This document shows positions 46,178 to 54,197 of a stretch of 64,000 nt of DNA, one piece after another; the first letter of the stretch is position 1, and each line of letters starts with the position of its first letter. The stretch is from an uncultured Clostridium sp. (GTDB lineage Bacteria > Bacillota > Clostridia > TANB77 > CAG-508). The stretch covers positions 1 through 64,000 of the forward strand of contig USEM01000002.1 in the NCBI GenBank assembly GCA_900553695.1, in the 5' to 3' direction. The position numbers were made by a program, and so were the translations under genes. Under the pieces are notes generated by a model. That model saw only the letters and a program-made list of their open reading frames with translations. It made no database searches and had not been told where the DNA came from.

Positions 46178-47206
46178 TTACTCACCTCTTTTTTTCTAAG
46201 TTGACCACATGCTGCATCTATATCTGAGCCTAATTCTCTACGTATTGTTGCTACTATTCCGTGTGCATTTAAGTAATCTCTAAATTTAATTATATTTTCG
46301 TTTGTGCTTTTTGTATATTTACCATTGTCTATTTTATTTATTGGTATTAGGTTTACATGGCATAACATTCCACGTAATAATTTTACTAGGTCTTGTGCAT
46401 CTTGAAGATTATCGTTATTATCTTTTGCTAAAGCGTATTCAAAAGATATTCTCTTGTTTGTTTTTTCGATATAATACCTACATGCCTTCATTAATTCTTG
46501 TATATTGTATAGATTATTTACTGGCATCATGCTACTTCTTTTTTCATTGCTACTACTATGAAGTGAAATAGATAATGTGCATTGAATATTTTCATCTGCC
46601 AATTTGTAAATATTTGGTACTAACCCACTTGTTGATATACTAATATGTCTTGCTCCCATATTTATTCCTTTTGGGTTATTTAATAGCTTTATTGCTTTCA
46701 TCACATTATCAAAATTATCTAATGGTTCTCCTATTCCCATGAATACTAGGTTTGAAATGTGAACATTCTCATCTCTTTCGATTGCTAAAAGTTGTTCTAC
46801 AATCTCCCCCGCTTCTAGGCTTCTTGCAAATTTCACACCTGTTGAGGCACAAAACTTACATCCCATTTTACACCCAACTTGTGATGAAACACATATTGTC
46901 TTTCCGTGTTTATATTCCATTAAAACTGATTCTATTGCATTATTATCTAATATATCAAATAAATATTTTTTTGTTCCGTCTTTTGATTCTTGTTTTCTTA
47001 TGATTTTGAAAACATGTAAATCAAAATTTTCTTTTAGCTTCTCCCTTAGGGATTCAGGTAAATTGGCCATTTCATCAAAACTTGTAACATTTTCTTTATA
47101 AATCCAGTGAAAGATTTGTTCTGCTCTGTATTTCTTTTCTCCGTAGGGTTTCCATTTTTTCTTTTAGTTCGTCTAAATCATAATTTTTTATATTCTCTTT
47201 TAACAT
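46174..47206 (-). CDS. rlmN: 23S rRNA/tRNA adenine C2-methyltransferase RlmN, needs a +1 shift at CGG
   Basis: This radical-SAM enzyme methylates A2503 of 23S rRNA and A37 of some tRNAs. The start is the ATG at 47206 (MLKENIKNYDLDELKEKMET). At codon 22 CGG (47143-47141) the zero frame would end within 15 codons. Skipping C gives CTA (C) GGA GAA and continues GEKKYRAEQIFHWIYK. The rest has the CxxxCxxC cluster (GCKMGCKFCAS), GIGEPLDN and a C-terminal CGQLR with the methyl-carrying Cys. The joined length is 343, normal for RlmN. Confidence 0.93.
47141..47143 (-). other. CGG +1 recoding site in rlmN
   Basis: Codon 22: CTA CGG AGA is read as CTA (C) GGA GAA, giving the conserved L-G-x-x-x-x-R-A-x-Q-I segment. 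Confidence 0.9.
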
Positions 47207-47282
47207 AAAATTCCTTCTATTTCTATTTTTTCACGAATATATTGTACCATATAACTGTAATTTATACAAGCAAATGCAATAA

Positions 47283-47310
47283 AAAAATCCACTAATTCAA
47301 GTGGATTTTT
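47283..47310. terminator. Bidirectional terminator between rlmN and pilC
   Basis: Stem AAAAATCCACT / AGTGGATTTTT with a short loop. Confidence 0.8.
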
Positions 47311-47326
47311 CATATTTTTATTAATT

Positions 47327-48685
47327 TTATAGCAAATCACTAGCATAATCTTCTAGCATCCAGCCTCCCATATATGCTTGAATCATAGGTACTAATACAA
47401 CAACAACAACAAATATTAAAACTATTCCTACAAAAATTTGTACAATTTGTGGTAAAACTTTTATTACTTTTTGCATAATATTATCTATATCTATTTGCAT
47501 ATAATCATTTAATTTTTCCATCATTTCAACCAAGTCTGTTTGCATTCCTATTTTTAACATTTCCGTTATCATTGGAGTTGAAAGTCCAGATTGTTCAAAA
47601 GGTTCTATCCAGCTCTGTCCAACAGTTATGTTATTTATTGCTGTTTCAATTAATGATAGCATAACCAAATTGTTTGAAATATTTCTACTTGTTTCTAAGG
47701 CTTCTTGTATTCTTTGTCCATTTTTTAAATTTAGTAAAATAGATTGTATTAATCTTGAGAAATCTATTGCATATATTAATTTTCCAAAGACAGGCATTTT
47801 ATATTTAAAATAATGAAACTTATATTTTCCTTTTGGTGTTCTTATATAAACCATAATTATTGCTACAATTGCCACAATTATGCCCACTGGAATATACCAT
47901 ATTTTACTTATCCAATCTAGGAAATTAGAAAACGCTATTGTTATTGCAGGTAGTTGTGCTGATGAACCAAATGCATCAAAAGCATTTTGTATCATTGGTA
48001 CTGCAATAACTGTTCCAATTACTGCAAGAACTATTAATAGTAAAAACTGTACCAAGTTTGGTATTAAAATTTCTCTTATCTTTTTATTTAAGGCTTCTGA
48101 ACTTTCTAGGTATTCTACTGCCTGTTGCAATGCATTTGTAAGTGATCCAGACATTTCTCCAACCTTAATCATATTAATATATATAGGTGGAAAAACTGAT
48201 CCATAGTATTCCATTGTTGTATACATGTTTTCTCCAGCTTCAACACCTAACAAAATATCTTCAACTATTGCCTTTAGTGTAGGATTTTCAATCGTTTCTA
48301 TAACTGTTGATAGAGCATGTATATTATTAAAGTCAGCCTTTTTTAATAAATAAAAATTCTGTGTAAAAACAACAATGTCTCTCTTTTTAATTGCTCTATT
48401 CTTTTGTAAGGCATTATCTGCTCTCTTGAACCAACTTTCTTTGCTATCCATACTTTTTTTAATTTGTTCTGTTCTAACTTGTTTTAAAATACTGTTACTG
48501 GTTTCAATATTTCTTTTTTGTTTCTTTGCCTTTTTATCTGTTCTAACATTGATTGATGTTATTGAAATTGGATATAATCCATTTGTTTTTAGTTTGTTTA
48601 GTAGTGCAAATTTATTTGGTGAATCTGTTCTATACTCAACAACATCACCTGTTCTTGTTGCAGCTCTATATTTATATATAGGCAT
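47327..48685 (-). CDS. pilC: Type IV pilus inner-membrane platform protein PilC
   Basis: This 452-residue protein has the GspF/PilC fold. After an N-terminal MPIYKYRAATRTGDVVEYRT and a charged linker, two T2SSF helical domains are each followed by membrane helices (around 205-235, 262-285 and the C-terminal VGIVLIFVVVVVLVPMI). MIKVGEMSGSLTNALQQAVEYL is a family signature. It couples the ATPases to pilus growth. Confidence 0.93.
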   Translation of the reverse strand: MPIYKYRAATRTGDVVEYRTDSPNKFALLNKLKTNGLYPISITSINVRTDKKAKKQKRNIETSNSILKQVRTEQIKKSMDSKESWFKRADNALQKNRAIKKRDIVVFTQNFYLLKKADFNNIHALSTVIETIENPTLKAIVEDILLGVEAGENMYTTMEYYGSVFPPIYINMIKVGEMSGSLTNALQQAVEYLESSEALNKKIREILIPNLVQFLLLIVLAVIGTVIAVPMIQNAFDAFGSSAQLPAITIAFSNFLDWISKIWYIPVGIIVAIVAIIMVYIRTPKGKYKFHYFKYKMPVFGKLIYAIDFSRLIQSILLNLKNGQRIQEALETSRNISNNLVMLSLIETAINNITVGQSWIEPFEQSGLSTPMITEMLKIGMQTDLVEMMEKLNDYMQIDIDNIMQKVIKVLPQIVQIFVGIVLIFVVVVVLVPMIQAYMGGWMLEDYASDLL

Positions 48686-48715
48686 AATTACCCTCCATTC
48701 TGCAATAATTAAAAT

Positions 48716-49813
48716 CTACATTCTTTTCATTTTCATTTGCATTATTGTTCTGTTTAATATTTCTAAGTTCTTTTCTTCTAATTGTGATTTTGCTTGATCT
48801 AGTGTAATTTTATTATCAACATATAGTGTAGCTAAAGAATTTATTAAGCTTACATTTCCCTTTCCTAAGTTACTTTGTATAGCATCTTCAAGTTCTGATA
48901 CACTAAATTTATCTTTTCGTATACATCCTGCAACAACATTATCAACAACCATAACCTCTGGAAGTAATACTAGTTTATCATCAATTCCTTTTAATAATCT
49001 TTGTGATACAATTAGTTTTAAAAGTGATGCAAGCAAATATTTAACTGAGCCCTGATCTCTTATTTCATAAAAGTTTATTATTCTATCAATTGTCTCTGCA
49101 CAAGATTTTGTATGTAGAGTTCCTAATACTAAGTGACCAGATTCTGCCATATCTATTGCCGCTTCCATAGTTTCTTTGTCTCTAATCTCTCCTATTACCA
49201 GGATATCACAGTCCTCTCTTAATGCATTTTTTACACCATCTCTATATGTTAAGACATCCTTACCTGTCCCTACTTCTTTTTGTACTACAAGAGATTGTTT
49301 TGAAGTATGTTTATATTCAACTGGTTTTTCTAGTGAAAGAATTTTTTTGTTAACATTTTCATTTACTTCATTAATTAATGCATTTAATGTTGTTGTTTTA
49401 CCAGAGTTAGTTTTACCTGTTACAAGAATTAGTCCTTGTGGTTGATACATCATTCTTCTTACTACATCTGGAACTCCTAGTTCTTCAAATTTTGGAAGTT
49501 CATTTTTTATAATTCTTAAAGTTGCTATAGGAATTTCATCAGCTGATGAAATATTCCCTCTAAATCTTACTCCATCAAATTCATAAGAAAAATCTATTTT
49601 TCTTGTTGTATGATATTCTTCATCTTTTTCCAAGCTTCCCCTTACAAAATAATCATACATTTCATACATATCATCTTCTTGCAAAATATCCTGATCTTCC
49701 ATTTCATTTAAAGATTTTGATATTCTTAGCATTGGTCTTTTCCCCATTACTAAATGTATATCTGATGCATTTGATCTTATTGCTTCTTTTAAAATTTGGT
49801 CTAAATTTATCAT
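48716..49813 (-). CDS. pilT: Pilus retraction ATPase PilT
   Basis: This 365-residue hexameric ATPase has Walker A TGKTNSGKTTTLNAL, the Asp box, Walker B ILVIGEIRDKETM and the HTKSCAETIDRIINFY region with conserved His residues. The start at 49813 (MINLDQIL) follows GGGGAG. An AIRSNASDIHLVMG N-terminus is typical. It lies directly downstream of pilB. Confidence 0.93.
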   Translation of the reverse strand: MINLDQILKEAIRSNASDIHLVMGKRPMLRISKSLNEMEDQDILQEDDMYEMYDYFVRGSLEKDEEYHTTRKIDFSYEFDGVRFRGNISSADEIPIATLRIIKNELPKFEELGVPDVVRRMMYQPQGLILVTGKTNSGKTTTLNALINEVNENVNKKILSLEKPVEYKHTSKQSLVVQKEVGTGKDVLTYRDGVKNALREDCDILVIGEIRDKETMEAAIDMAESGHLVLGTLHTKSCAETIDRIINFYEIRDQGSVKYLLASLLKLIVSQRLLKGIDDKLVLLPEVMVVDNVVAGCIRKDKFSVSELEDAIQSNLGKGNVSLINSLATLYVDNKITLDQAKSQLEEKNLEILNRTIMQMKMKRM

Positions 49814-49828
49814 AAAATATCTCCCCAA

Positions 49829-51457
49829 CTAATATAATATTACTTTTTTGTTTACTTCTTCTAACGTTGTAACACCTTGAAGTACCTTATTAATACCATC
49901 AACAACTAATGGTCTATATCCATCTTTTAATGCTTGTCTTCTAACCTCTAAACTTGATGCTCCATTGATTATTAATTCTTTTAAATCATCTGTTAACGTT
50001 AAAATTTCAAATATACCGATTCTTTCAAAATATCCTGAATTGTTACAATATTTACAACCTGATGGTGTATAAGTAAATTTATCGCTAAAATCAACTTCCA
50101 TATCATATTTTTTTAGCACATTATTAATAATTTCTTTTTCTTTATCAGTAAACTCTCTCTTAATAGCACATTTTGGGCAAATTTTTCTTACCAATCTTTG
50201 TGATATAGATGTTGCTAATGTACTTGAAATATCATAATTTGATATACCCATTTTTCTAAGTCTTGTAATAACCTCTATACTGTCTATTGTATGGATTGTA
50301 GATAAAACATAGTGACCTGTTTGTCCTGCTTGCATTGCAATTTCTGCAGTTTCTTTATCTCTTATTTCTCCTACAAGAACAATATCGGGGTCTTGTCTTA
50401 GAACAGTTCTTAATGAATCGGAAAATCTTAATCTTTCTGATATTTCAATTTGATTTAATCCAGGAATTCTAATTTCGACTGGGTCTTCAATTGTTGTAAT
50501 GTTAATGCTTGGATTATTCAAGTAATCAATTATACTATAAAGGGTTGTTGTTTTACCTTCACCTGTTGGTGCAGCTATAACTGTTATACTGTTTCTTCTG
50601 TTTAATTTTTTTCTAATTTCTTCATCAGTTTGGTTAAAACCAAGTTCTGCTAACCCTCTAATATTCATGTTTTTCTTTAGTAATCTTAAAACAAATTTTT
50701 CTCCAAATATATTCTTTTGTGAAGACACACGAATATTATAATCTGGGTAAAGTGTAATTCTACCATCTTGAGATTCCTGCTTTTCTTGGAACATATTTGA
50801 TATTGATTTTAATCTACCAACTATTTGATTTTGCTTTTCTTTATTTATTTCAGTTGCTTTAACTAGTTCTCCATCTATTCTATATCTAACTCTAATTGAT
50901 TCCTCTAATGGCTCAATATGAATATCACTTGCCCTCTTTTTCATACCAGATTTTATGATGCTATCTACTAGAGTTGTTGCATCTTCGCCCGCATCTATAT
51001 GATCTGAATCGGTTCCTTCAAGTGAGTTTAATACATTAATAATATTTCTCTCGAAAGTTACAAATTTTTCCATTGTGTAACCTTTATTTAAGAAAATAAG
51101 CCTGATTGCTTCTGCTGCAGAATTGCTACTATTGTCTGAGAAGCACACCTTTATCTTATCTCCATTAATTTCAAATGGGACTGCTAAATATTTTTTTGCC
51201 ATGTCTAATGAAATGTATTTTTTTATGTCTATTTTTACATCATTATTTGAGAACATTATTGTCTTCTCTCCAAGTATTTCCCCCAATACTTGTAAAAGAA
51301 CAAATTGATCACATAAATTTAAAATACTTATAATATCAATTATTTTTTTATTTGGGTTTCTTCTCTGATATTCCAATGCCTTATCAATATCAGATTGTGT
51401 CAAAATTCCTCTTTTTACTAATTCAATTCCAATTGGACCTCTTCTTCTTGAATCCAT
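49829..51457 (-). CDS. pilB: Pilus assembly ATPase PilB
   Basis: This 542-residue ATPase has the N-terminal MshEN domain (GIELVKRGILTQSDIDKALE), Walker A AAPTGEGKTTTLYSI, Walker B VLVGEIRDKETA and a four-Cys zinc site (CPKC ... CKYC). It powers pilin polymerisation. The ATG at 51457 (MDSRRRG) is chosen for its AGGAG 8 nt upstream. Confidence 0.94.
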   Translation of the reverse strand: MDSRRRGPIGIELVKRGILTQSDIDKALEYQRRNPNKKIIDIISILNLCDQFVLLQVLGEILGEKTIMFSNNDVKIDIKKYISLDMAKKYLAVPFEINGDKIKVCFSDNSSNSAAEAIRLIFLNKGYTMEKFVTFERNIINVLNSLEGTDSDHIDAGEDATTLVDSIIKSGMKKRASDIHIEPLEESIRVRYRIDGELVKATEINKEKQNQIVGRLKSISNMFQEKQESQDGRITLYPDYNIRVSSQKNIFGEKFVLRLLKKNMNIRGLAELGFNQTDEEIRKKLNRRNSITVIAAPTGEGKTTTLYSIIDYLNNPSINITTIEDPVEIRIPGLNQIEISERLRFSDSLRTVLRQDPDIVLVGEIRDKETAEIAMQAGQTGHYVLSTIHTIDSIEVITRLRKMGISNYDISSTLATSISQRLVRKICPKCAIKREFTDKEKEIINNVLKKYDMEVDFSDKFTYTPSGCKYCNNSGYFERIGIFEILTLTDDLKELIINGASSLEVRRQALKDGYRPLVVDGINKVLQGVTTLEEVNKKVILY

Positions 51458-51550
51458 ATTGTAGACTCCTTTCATTTGTTTATATACTTATTATAATATA
51501 TTTGTTGAATTTTGAAAATCAATTTTTATATATTGCATAAAATTTCCAAA

Positions 51551-52042
51551 CTATTTTTCTAACATTTTCTTTACCTCTTGCGAACTTGCTTTTTTTAACC
51601 TTGATATCTCTGTTTTATAAGTTTTATTATCAAATTCATTTTCTATTGAAATTGTAACTGTCTTTACCAAATCTAAATGTTCGCCTTCTTCAGTCGGAGT
51701 ATATTTTTCAACTTTCACTTTAACTTTATTGGGTGTTGTTAAAGTATCAAAAGATGTTCCTGCGCTAATTTTTCCTGGATCAATTTCATTAATATATGCA
51801 ATCAATTTATCCTGAGTCACGTCTTCATAGCTACTTTTCTCAACATACTCAAAGATTTGCGTAGCTAGGCTAATTTGTTGACTATTGATTTTTATTTTGT
51901 ATTTCTCAGTTGAAATTTTGCTTATCAGCGATGTAATAATTCCAACAAATAGAAGAACAATTAAAATTGCAATAATTGCATCAGTTACAACTATTCCATT
52001 TTGTTTTTTACTCTTTACTCTAATTAACTTATACTTGTCCAT
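51551..52042 (-). CDS. Minor pseudopilin-like protein
   Basis: This 163-residue protein has the leader KSKKQNG|IVVTDAIIAILIVLLFVG, a class III signal with the usual Glu5 replaced by Asp. It has one N-terminal helix and a soluble beta/helical head (YEYVEKSSYEDVTQDKLIAY is close to the helix-head junction). It sits between pilB and the prepilin peptidase, where minor pilins are usual. Confidence 0.7.
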   Translation of the reverse strand: MDKYKLIRVKSKKQNGIVVTDAIIAILIVLLFVGIITSLISKISTEKYKIKINSQQISLATQIFEYVEKSSYEDVTQDKLIAYINEIDPGKISAGTSFDTLTTPNKVKVKVEKYTPTEEGEHLDLVKTVTISIENEFDNKTYKTEISRLKKASSQEVKKMLEK

Positions 52043-52063
52043 TTTCCCCCTCGCTTTGATATT

Positions 52064-52681
52064 TTATAGTAAAATCATTGTAATTTCAGCAACTCCAATA
52101 GCCATAAATATTGCAAACGACAAAACTTTTACTATTTCATTTGTTTTTTTAGAATTATTCAACATTGCTAAAATTCCTAGCGAAACAATATATATAGCAT
52201 ATCTATATATACTAGTATTCAATATGTATAGATATATCATATATGCACCTTCTACAATAATTCCAAAATTGAATACTGATTTTTGAATTTTTTTATGTTC
52301 CTTGAAAATCCCTATAATAATAAAAATTGTACTAAAGAATAACATTCCAAAAACTAATGCTACAACTTTTTTATACTCAATATTAAGTAAGTCAATGTTT
52401 AAACCTATTCCATATAATAAGAAAGCTAACCCAGATGATATCTCTAAAATAAGATATCTTGGTCTTATTTTTTCCTTACAGTATCTACATTTTCCACCCA
52501 ATGCTATGTAGCTTAATATTGGAATTAAATCCCAAAAGTTTAATTTGTGATTGCATTTAGGGCAATAAGATCTCGTATGAGTTATATCTTGTTTTAAAGG
52601 AATTCTATATACCGCTAAAGTATAGAAACTACCAAGTGTTGCACCAATTGCAAACATAAAAATATAAAATATAGTATTCAA
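52064..52681 (-). CDS. A24 prepilin peptidase-like protein, catalytic Asp pair not visible
   Basis: This 205-residue membrane protein starts at TTG 52681 behind AGGTGAG. The N-terminal domain is intact (GATLGSFYTLAVYRIP; YCPKCNHKLNFWDLIPILSY; CRYCKEKIRPRY) with the CxxC pairs of bifunctional PilD enzymes. The protease part does not show the usual Asp motifs: where LIDLDHxxIPD is expected I see IIIGIFKEHKKIQK, and where GxGDxK is expected the C-terminus reads FMAIGVAEITMIL. It may be inactive or strongly diverged. Confidence 0.75.
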   Translation of the reverse strand: MNTIFYIFMFAIGATLGSFYTLAVYRIPLKQDITHTRSYCPKCNHKLNFWDLIPILSYIALGGKCRYCKEKIRPRYLILEISSGLAFLLYGIGLNIDLLNIEYKKVVALVFGMLFFSTIFIIIGIFKEHKKIQKSVFNFGIIVEGAYMIYLYILNTSIYRYAIYIVSLGILAMLNNSKKTNEIVKVLSFAIFMAIGVAEITMILL

Positions 52682-52751
52682 CTCTCTCACCTTTTTATTT
52701 AAATAGGCATATACATATTTTATGCATATGCCCATGTTAAATCTAACAAAA

Positions 52752-53003
52752 TTATTTTGATAATCCAGCTTTGTTTACATAGTATTCAACACTGTGGTTT
52801 TTTCCATCAGATCCTTTTATTATATTACCTTCACCAATGTTAGATTCGTTTGCAGCTTCTTGTTTATATTTTTCACCAGTTTTTTCTGCTGTTCCTAAAA
52901 TATTAGAATTTATAACAACAGCTACTGAAACAGCTACTAATATTAACATAACAATGATTGTTATGATTAAAGCAACTAAAGTAATACCTTTTTGATTCTT
53001 CAT
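52752..53003 (-). CDS. Major type IV pilin-like protein
   Basis: This 83-residue pilin has the class III leader MKNQKG|ITLVALIITIIVMLILVAVS, then a short head ending DGKNHSVEYYVNKAGLSK. It is small for a pilin and lacks cysteines. It lies in the middle of the pilus operon and shares its leader type with the gene at 1-441. Confidence 0.88.
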   Translation of the reverse strand: MKNQKGITLVALIITIIVMLILVAVSVAVVINSNILGTAEKTGEKYKQEAANESNIGEGNIIKGSDGKNHSVEYYVNKAGLSK

Positions 53004-53072
53004 TTGTTTTCACCCCCTCTTTTAGTATATTTTTTGTATATATTTATTTTATAAATATTACCTAAAATTAAA

Positions 53073-53480
53073 TTATTTAACTACATTATTTAAGAATTTA
53101 CCTCCTGAAGGATTTTGAGAACCTGATCCTGTTGAGTTAGATGCATTTGTATTATTACTTGATGAACCTGATTCTGTTGATGTTGCATCTATCTTGTCAA
53201 ATGGATTTGTTCTACCTTTAATGTAGTCATTATTCCTTTCATGTATTTTTAGATCATCACTAGTTACTCTATATACTTTTATTATATTTTGTCCTTCAGA
53301 CGATTGAAGTGTTTCTTCTAACTCTTTTTGCATATCTTGTGGTAAGGTATATTCTGCAACTTGACTTGGTATCTTTTTCGTAGATGGTCTATAATCATAA
53401 AACAATATCCCTAATATCAATAATATTGTTATTACCAAAAGTAATATTATTATTATTTCCTTAATTATAGATTTAACCAT
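53073..53480 (-). CDS. Membrane-anchored pilus cluster protein (possible PilP-like)
   Basis: This 135-residue protein has one N-terminal helix (about 8-28), a short domain with RTNPFDKIDA (the NPF resembles the motif at the end of PilP domains), and a low-complexity Ser/Asn/Gly tail. Its place just after the PilO-like gene supports a PilP-like alignment-complex role, but the sequence evidence is thin. Confidence 0.5.
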   Translation of the reverse strand: MVKSIIKEIIIILLLVITILLILGILFYDYRPSTKKIPSQVAEYTLPQDMQKELEETLQSSEGQNIIKVYRVTSDDLKIHERNNDYIKGRTNPFDKIDATSTESGSSSNNTNASNSTGSGSQNPSGGKFLNNVVK

Positions 53481-53491
53481 ATTTTTTCTCC

Positions 53492-54181
53492 TTAATTAAA
53501 TTCTATTTCTACTCCCTCAACTTTAAATGTTGCTGTTAATTTATCAACCCTAACTGAAGTTGTAGATGTTGTTGTTTGCGTTGTTTGGTTCTGGTCATCT
53601 GTATTTTTTGTATTTGATGTAGTGTTATTGTTTGTATCATTGTTCGTTGTGGTTGTTGCTACATATGGTGTTAATTTAAAATTTAGTATTTTAAATCCAA
53701 GAGTATCATCTTTTTCAATATCATATATAAAATCTGTGATTCCTATATATTCGCCAGCAACTGTGATATTCAAATCATATAATCCTTTTGAAGCTGCATC
53801 TACAACTTCAAGTTTTAATTCTACATTCTCATTTTTTGCATAATTTTCTAAAGCTATCCAAAGTCTTTCAATTTTATAATTCTTAATGCTTACTCCACCT
53901 AAATCAACATTTCCAGAAACATATTCCATTTTATTTTGATATTTCTTCTTGACAATTTTAAGTTTTTCCATTGAATCGTCAAGTTTGTTTACTTCATTTG
54001 GATAGTCCTGATTATTTAACTGTTTAGCATTATTTATCTTTTGTTCTAATTCAGAGTTCAAGTTTTTAATATCATTTATGTTTTTGCTTTTCCATTCCCC
54101 AATGTTTATATTTTTAAATACTACAAAAAACGTTAAAATCACAATTAGAACTATTAAAATTGATATTAAAACTTTTTTCAT
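53492..54181 (-). CDS. pilO: PilO-like pilus alignment protein
   Basis: This 229-residue protein has one N-terminal membrane helix (about 3-22), a coiled coil (INDIKNLNSELEQKINNAKQ) and a ferredoxin-like outer domain. A Thr/Asn-rich low-complexity insertion (about 182-210) precedes the last strand. Order pilMN-pilO-pilP-like fits the family. Confidence 0.75.
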   Translation of the reverse strand: MKKVLISILIVLIVILTFFVVFKNINIGEWKSKNINDIKNLNSELEQKINNAKQLNNQDYPNEVNKLDDSMEKLKIVKKKYQNKMEYVSGNVDLGGVSIKNYKIERLWIALENYAKNENVELKLEVVDAASKGLYDLNITVAGEYIGITDFIYDIEKDDTLGFKILNFKLTPYVATTTTNNDTNNNTTSNTKNTDDQNQTTQTTTSTTSVRVDKLTATFKVEGVEIEFN

Positions 54182-54197
54182 TTTTTCTCCCTTTCTT

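Noticed and set aside
2824..47143. Treating the ten broken genes as pseudogenes or assembly errors.
   Set aside because: All ten breaks share the same codon and direction, none is in a homopolymer, both halves of every gene are otherwise intact, and lgt needs two of them to give a normal product.
2824..47143. CGG simply reassigned to another amino acid or used as a stop.
   Set aside because: Reassignment would keep the frame, but the conserved protein continues in the +1 frame at each site. A stop would leave the second halves untranslated, yet they are conserved and have no own ribosome binding sites that I can see.
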